Source: Thiotrichaceae bacterium (GTDB taxonomy: Bacteria; Pseudomonadota; Gammaproteobacteria; Thiotrichales; Thiotrichaceae). From it: a stretch of DNA of 54,458 nucleotides. Shown one piece after another: positions 52,982 through 54,458 of this stretch. Both the position numbers and the translations under genes were made by a program. The notes below the pieces were generated by a model. The model did no database searches. It was not told the DNA's origin and saw only the letters and a list, made by a program, of their open reading frames with translations. Positions within the stretch are counted from its first letter, which is position 1. Every line of letters begins with the position of its first letter. Location of the stretch: contig JAGLEV010000055.1 of assembly GCA_023144895.1 (NCBI GenBank), forward strand, positions 1 to 54,458, read 5' to 3'.

Positions 52982-53926
52982 ATGTACTTTTTCATGCATG
53001 TTGTGATTGCTGTCATTAAAGACCCAGTGACTGATAAATTTCTCATTGCTAAACGTCATGACAATAAACCCCAAGGTGGCAAATGGGAGTTTGCAGGTGG
53101 AAAAGTAGAGCATAATGAACCCCCTCAGCAAGCCCTTATTCGTGAAGTTGATGAAGAGTTAGGCTTACAAGTGGAAGGCATGGAGCCTTTAATAAAAATA
53201 AGCTATCAATATACGGGTAGAAGCATTCTCCTTGATGTTTATACAGTCACTCAGTACTCAGGCACAGCGACTGGACGAGAAGGTCAAGAGATTTGCTGGG
53301 TAACAGAGGATGAATTAAGTCATTTTTCCTTTCCAGAAGCCAATAAAAAAATTATTCAAGCAATTAAGCTACCTCTACGTTGTTTAATTACTCCTGAGCC
53401 CAGCCATTCCAATGACTTTCTTAGCCAATTAGAGTTAGTATTAAATAAAGGTATTAAGCTAGTACAATTTAGAGCAAAGAAGCTAGAGAGTCATCAATAT
53501 ATTCATTTGGCAAAGCAAGTGATTAACCTCTGTCACCATTTTAATGCACAAGTTTTATTAAATAATCCACCCCATTGGATTGAAACAGCAGATGGCTTGC
53601 ACTTGACATCTCAACAGCTGCAAAAAATTTCTACACGACCAGAGTATCTTAACAATAAGTTACTTTCAGCGGCTTGCCATAATGAAAAAGAAGTCTTTCA
53701 AGCGAAAAACTTAGATACTGACCTTATCTTTTTATCTCCTGTAAAAACAACACAATCACATCCTGAAGCAACACCAATGGGCTGGGAGCAATTTTCTCTA
53801 TTAGTAGAAAAAAGCCACTGCCCTATTTATGCTTTAGGTGGCTTAGATGAGAGTGATATTGTCGTTGCTAAGCAATCAGGCGCTCAAGGAATTGCTGGCA
53901 TTAGTGCATGGTGGAAATCAGAGTAA
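52982..53926 (+). CDS. Nudix hydrolase fused to ThiE-like domain
   Basis: The 314-residue protein begins directly after the argJ stop (TAA-ATG); MHVV at codon 5 is an alternative start. Residues 1-128 are a MutT-type Nudix domain with a full Nudix box (G40, E46, R54-E55, E58-E59, G61), expected to clean oxidised nucleotides such as 8-oxo-dGTP. Residues about 135-314 resemble thiamine phosphate synthase: KLVQFRAKK, ADGLHLTS, SPVKTTQSHPEATPMGW, and ALGGLDESDI. Such MutT-ThiE-like fusions are known in Gammaproteobacteria; the ThiE-like part may not make thiamine phosphate. Confidence 0.88.
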   Translation: MYFFMHVVIAVIKDPVTDKFLIAKRHDNKPQGGKWEFAGGKVEHNEPPQQALIREVDEELGLQVEGMEPLIKISYQYTGRSILLDVYTVTQYSGTATGREGQEICWVTEDELSHFSFPEANKKIIQAIKLPLRCLITPEPSHSNDFLSQLELVLNKGIKLVQFRAKKLESHQYIHLAKQVINLCHHFNAQVLLNNPPHWIETADGLHLTSQQLQKISTRPEYLNNKLLSAACHNEKEVFQAKNLDTDLIFLSPVKTTQSHPEATPMGWEQFSLLVEKSHCPIYALGGLDESDIVVAKQSGAQGIAGISAWWKSE

Positions 53927-54063
53927 ACGACGAGATTATCATTCACTTAAATAACACTTAATCCTTCATTTAACCAATGAATTTGCTTTGAATTGATTAT
54001 CAGTCATTAGATGTTTAGAATCATATGATCATTATCTTCCAGAATTTGATAAACTCCATCGTG

Positions 54064-54080
54064 CACGTCCTTTGGGCGTG
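54064..54080. other. Subterminal hairpin of the IS left end
   Basis: CACGTCC and GGGCGTG form a 7-bp stem (one wobble) with loop TTT. IS200/IS605 transposases recognise hairpins of this sort near each end. Confidence 0.55.
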
Positions 54081-54127
54081 GGCGCATCAAAGGCTGTGCC
54101 ATTAAACGACATAGTGCTATACCTATT

Positions 54128-54151
54128 CTTGAGTTGAACCACCAATTCAAG
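54128..54151 (+). promoter_or_regulatory. Hairpin just before the transposase ribosome site
   Basis: CTTGAGTTG and CAATTCAAG form a 9-bp stem with one wobble and a 6-nt loop, immediately before AAAGAGG. In IS200 a structure in this place limits read-through and translation of the transposase. Confidence 0.45.
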
Positions 54152-54167
54152 AAAGAGGAAATAGCAC

Positions 54168-54458
54168 ATGAGTCGATTTTCAAAGTTATCACATGTTATT
54201 TGGCACTGCCAATATCATATTGTTTGGGTTCCAAAATATCGTTATCGCATACTGCGGGATGCGATCAAGGAAGAAGTCCGTAAAACCATCATAATCCAGT
54301 CAGAACGATTAGGCTGTGATATTGTTGAGTTAAATATTCAGGAGGATCATGTTCACATATTAAGAAAGGTGCCACCAAAAATATCCATTTTGAGATTGAT
54401 GGGTACTCTATTTGATGGGTACTCTATTTGATGGGTACTCTAAAAGGCAAATCAGCGA
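54168..54458 (+). pseudogene. tnpA: IS200-type TnpA transposase, frameshifted
   Basis: The reading frame begins MSRFSKLSHVIWHCQYHIVW and has the HUH-type EDHVHILRKVPPK motif, as in Y1 transposases. The frame shifts and stops at 54431 because a 16-bp unit is present three times (two extra copies, 32 bases). Without them the text would run LRLMGTLKGKSA as in intact TnpA. The catalytic Tyr, expected further on, is beyond the window edge. So this copy is probably inactive. Confidence 0.75.
54398..54442. repeat. 16-bp tandem triplication inside tnpA
   Basis: GATGGGTACTCTATTT occurs at 54398 and 54414, and a third, partial copy (GATGGGTACTCTA) at 54430. The two extra units add 32 bases and shift the frame. 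Confidence 0.9.

Larger units (their letters stand above)
54000..54458 (+). mobile_element. IS200/IS605-family element, left part, runs off the window
   Basis: A subterminal hairpin, a second hairpin before the gene, and a Y1-type transposase reading frame form the usual IS200/IS605 left side. The exact left end near 54000 is not fixed because these elements have no terminal inverted repeats. The right part is outside the window. Confidence 0.65.

Noticed and set aside
1-54458. tRNA, rRNA or other structured RNA genes
   Set aside because: I saw no T-arm (GTTCGAATC-like) or rRNA signature; a covariance search (tRNAscan-SE, Infernal) would settle it.

Overview
The window looks like the chromosome of a low-GC (by eye about 40 %) gammaproteobacterium. 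The main support is gene order: hslV-hslU-DUF971, the rhodanese-grxC-secB-gpsA block found around yibN in many Gammaproteobacteria, srkA, purD, pyrE, aceE-aceF and ubiD. A persulfide-sensor-type ArsR regulator and two rhodanese-like proteins suggest active sulfur chemistry, but I cannot name the genus. No rRNA, tRNA or CRISPR array was recognised.

Layout. 1-4.4 kb: accessory secreted or surface-type genes, made of two paralogous Pro-rich EF-hand proteins (one carrying an inserted DUF6174-like domain) and a pair of exported proteins, one resembling DUF6345. 4.4-8.8 kb: housekeeping, with hslVU behind a good heat-shock (sigma-32) promoter, DUF971, hisI and yidD, then mgtE facing the other way. 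9.5-12.9 kb: a signalling cluster of an MglA/Rab-like GTPase, a Roadblock protein, a Cache-HAMP membrane sensor without an output domain, and a small membrane protein, with a 121-bp MITE-like inverted-repeat element inside it. 13.1-18 kb: a periplasmic rhodanese-like protein, a LysM protein, the BigR/SqrR-like regulator, then yibN-like rhodanese, grxC, secB and gpsA. 18-24.1 kb (minus strand): purD, an unknown gene, glutathione reductase, a glutamine amidotransferase of the N-acetylglutaminylglutamine-amide type, and srkA.

24.2-29.3 kb: a cytochrome c'-like protein, a small lipoprotein, and a minus-strand envelope operon: OmpA/BON protein with 12-residue acidic repeats, a 33-residue membrane peptide found here by reading the gap, and a 601-residue protein built from 11/22-residue repeats. 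29.7-34.4 kb: a ferredoxin-reductase-type flavoprotein, a glycerate kinase, and an unknown four-helix membrane protein. 34.5-39.3 kb: pyrE, aceE, aceF. 39.3-40.8 kb: a c-di-GMP-type protein whose EAL-like domain has lost its catalytic residues.

40.9-45.2 kb is the most accessory-looking stretch. It holds a remnant of a type I restriction methylase (hsdM), a two-gene operon of a phospholipase D-like protein and a YiiX-like cysteine hydrolase, and an AT-rich two-gene cassette. In that cassette an Mrr-type nuclease domain is fused to a ParA-type ATPase, followed by an overlapping coiled-coil gene, with a perfect 19-bp palindrome in front. This is my best candidate for an undescribed system; its function (defence or DNA segregation) is inference. 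45.3-54.5 kb: a DUF938 methyltransferase, a large secreted glycosidase-like protein with a CBM9-like tail, folE2, ubiD, argJ, a Nudix-ThiE fusion, and the left end of an IS200/IS605 element whose transposase is broken by a 16-bp tandem triplication.
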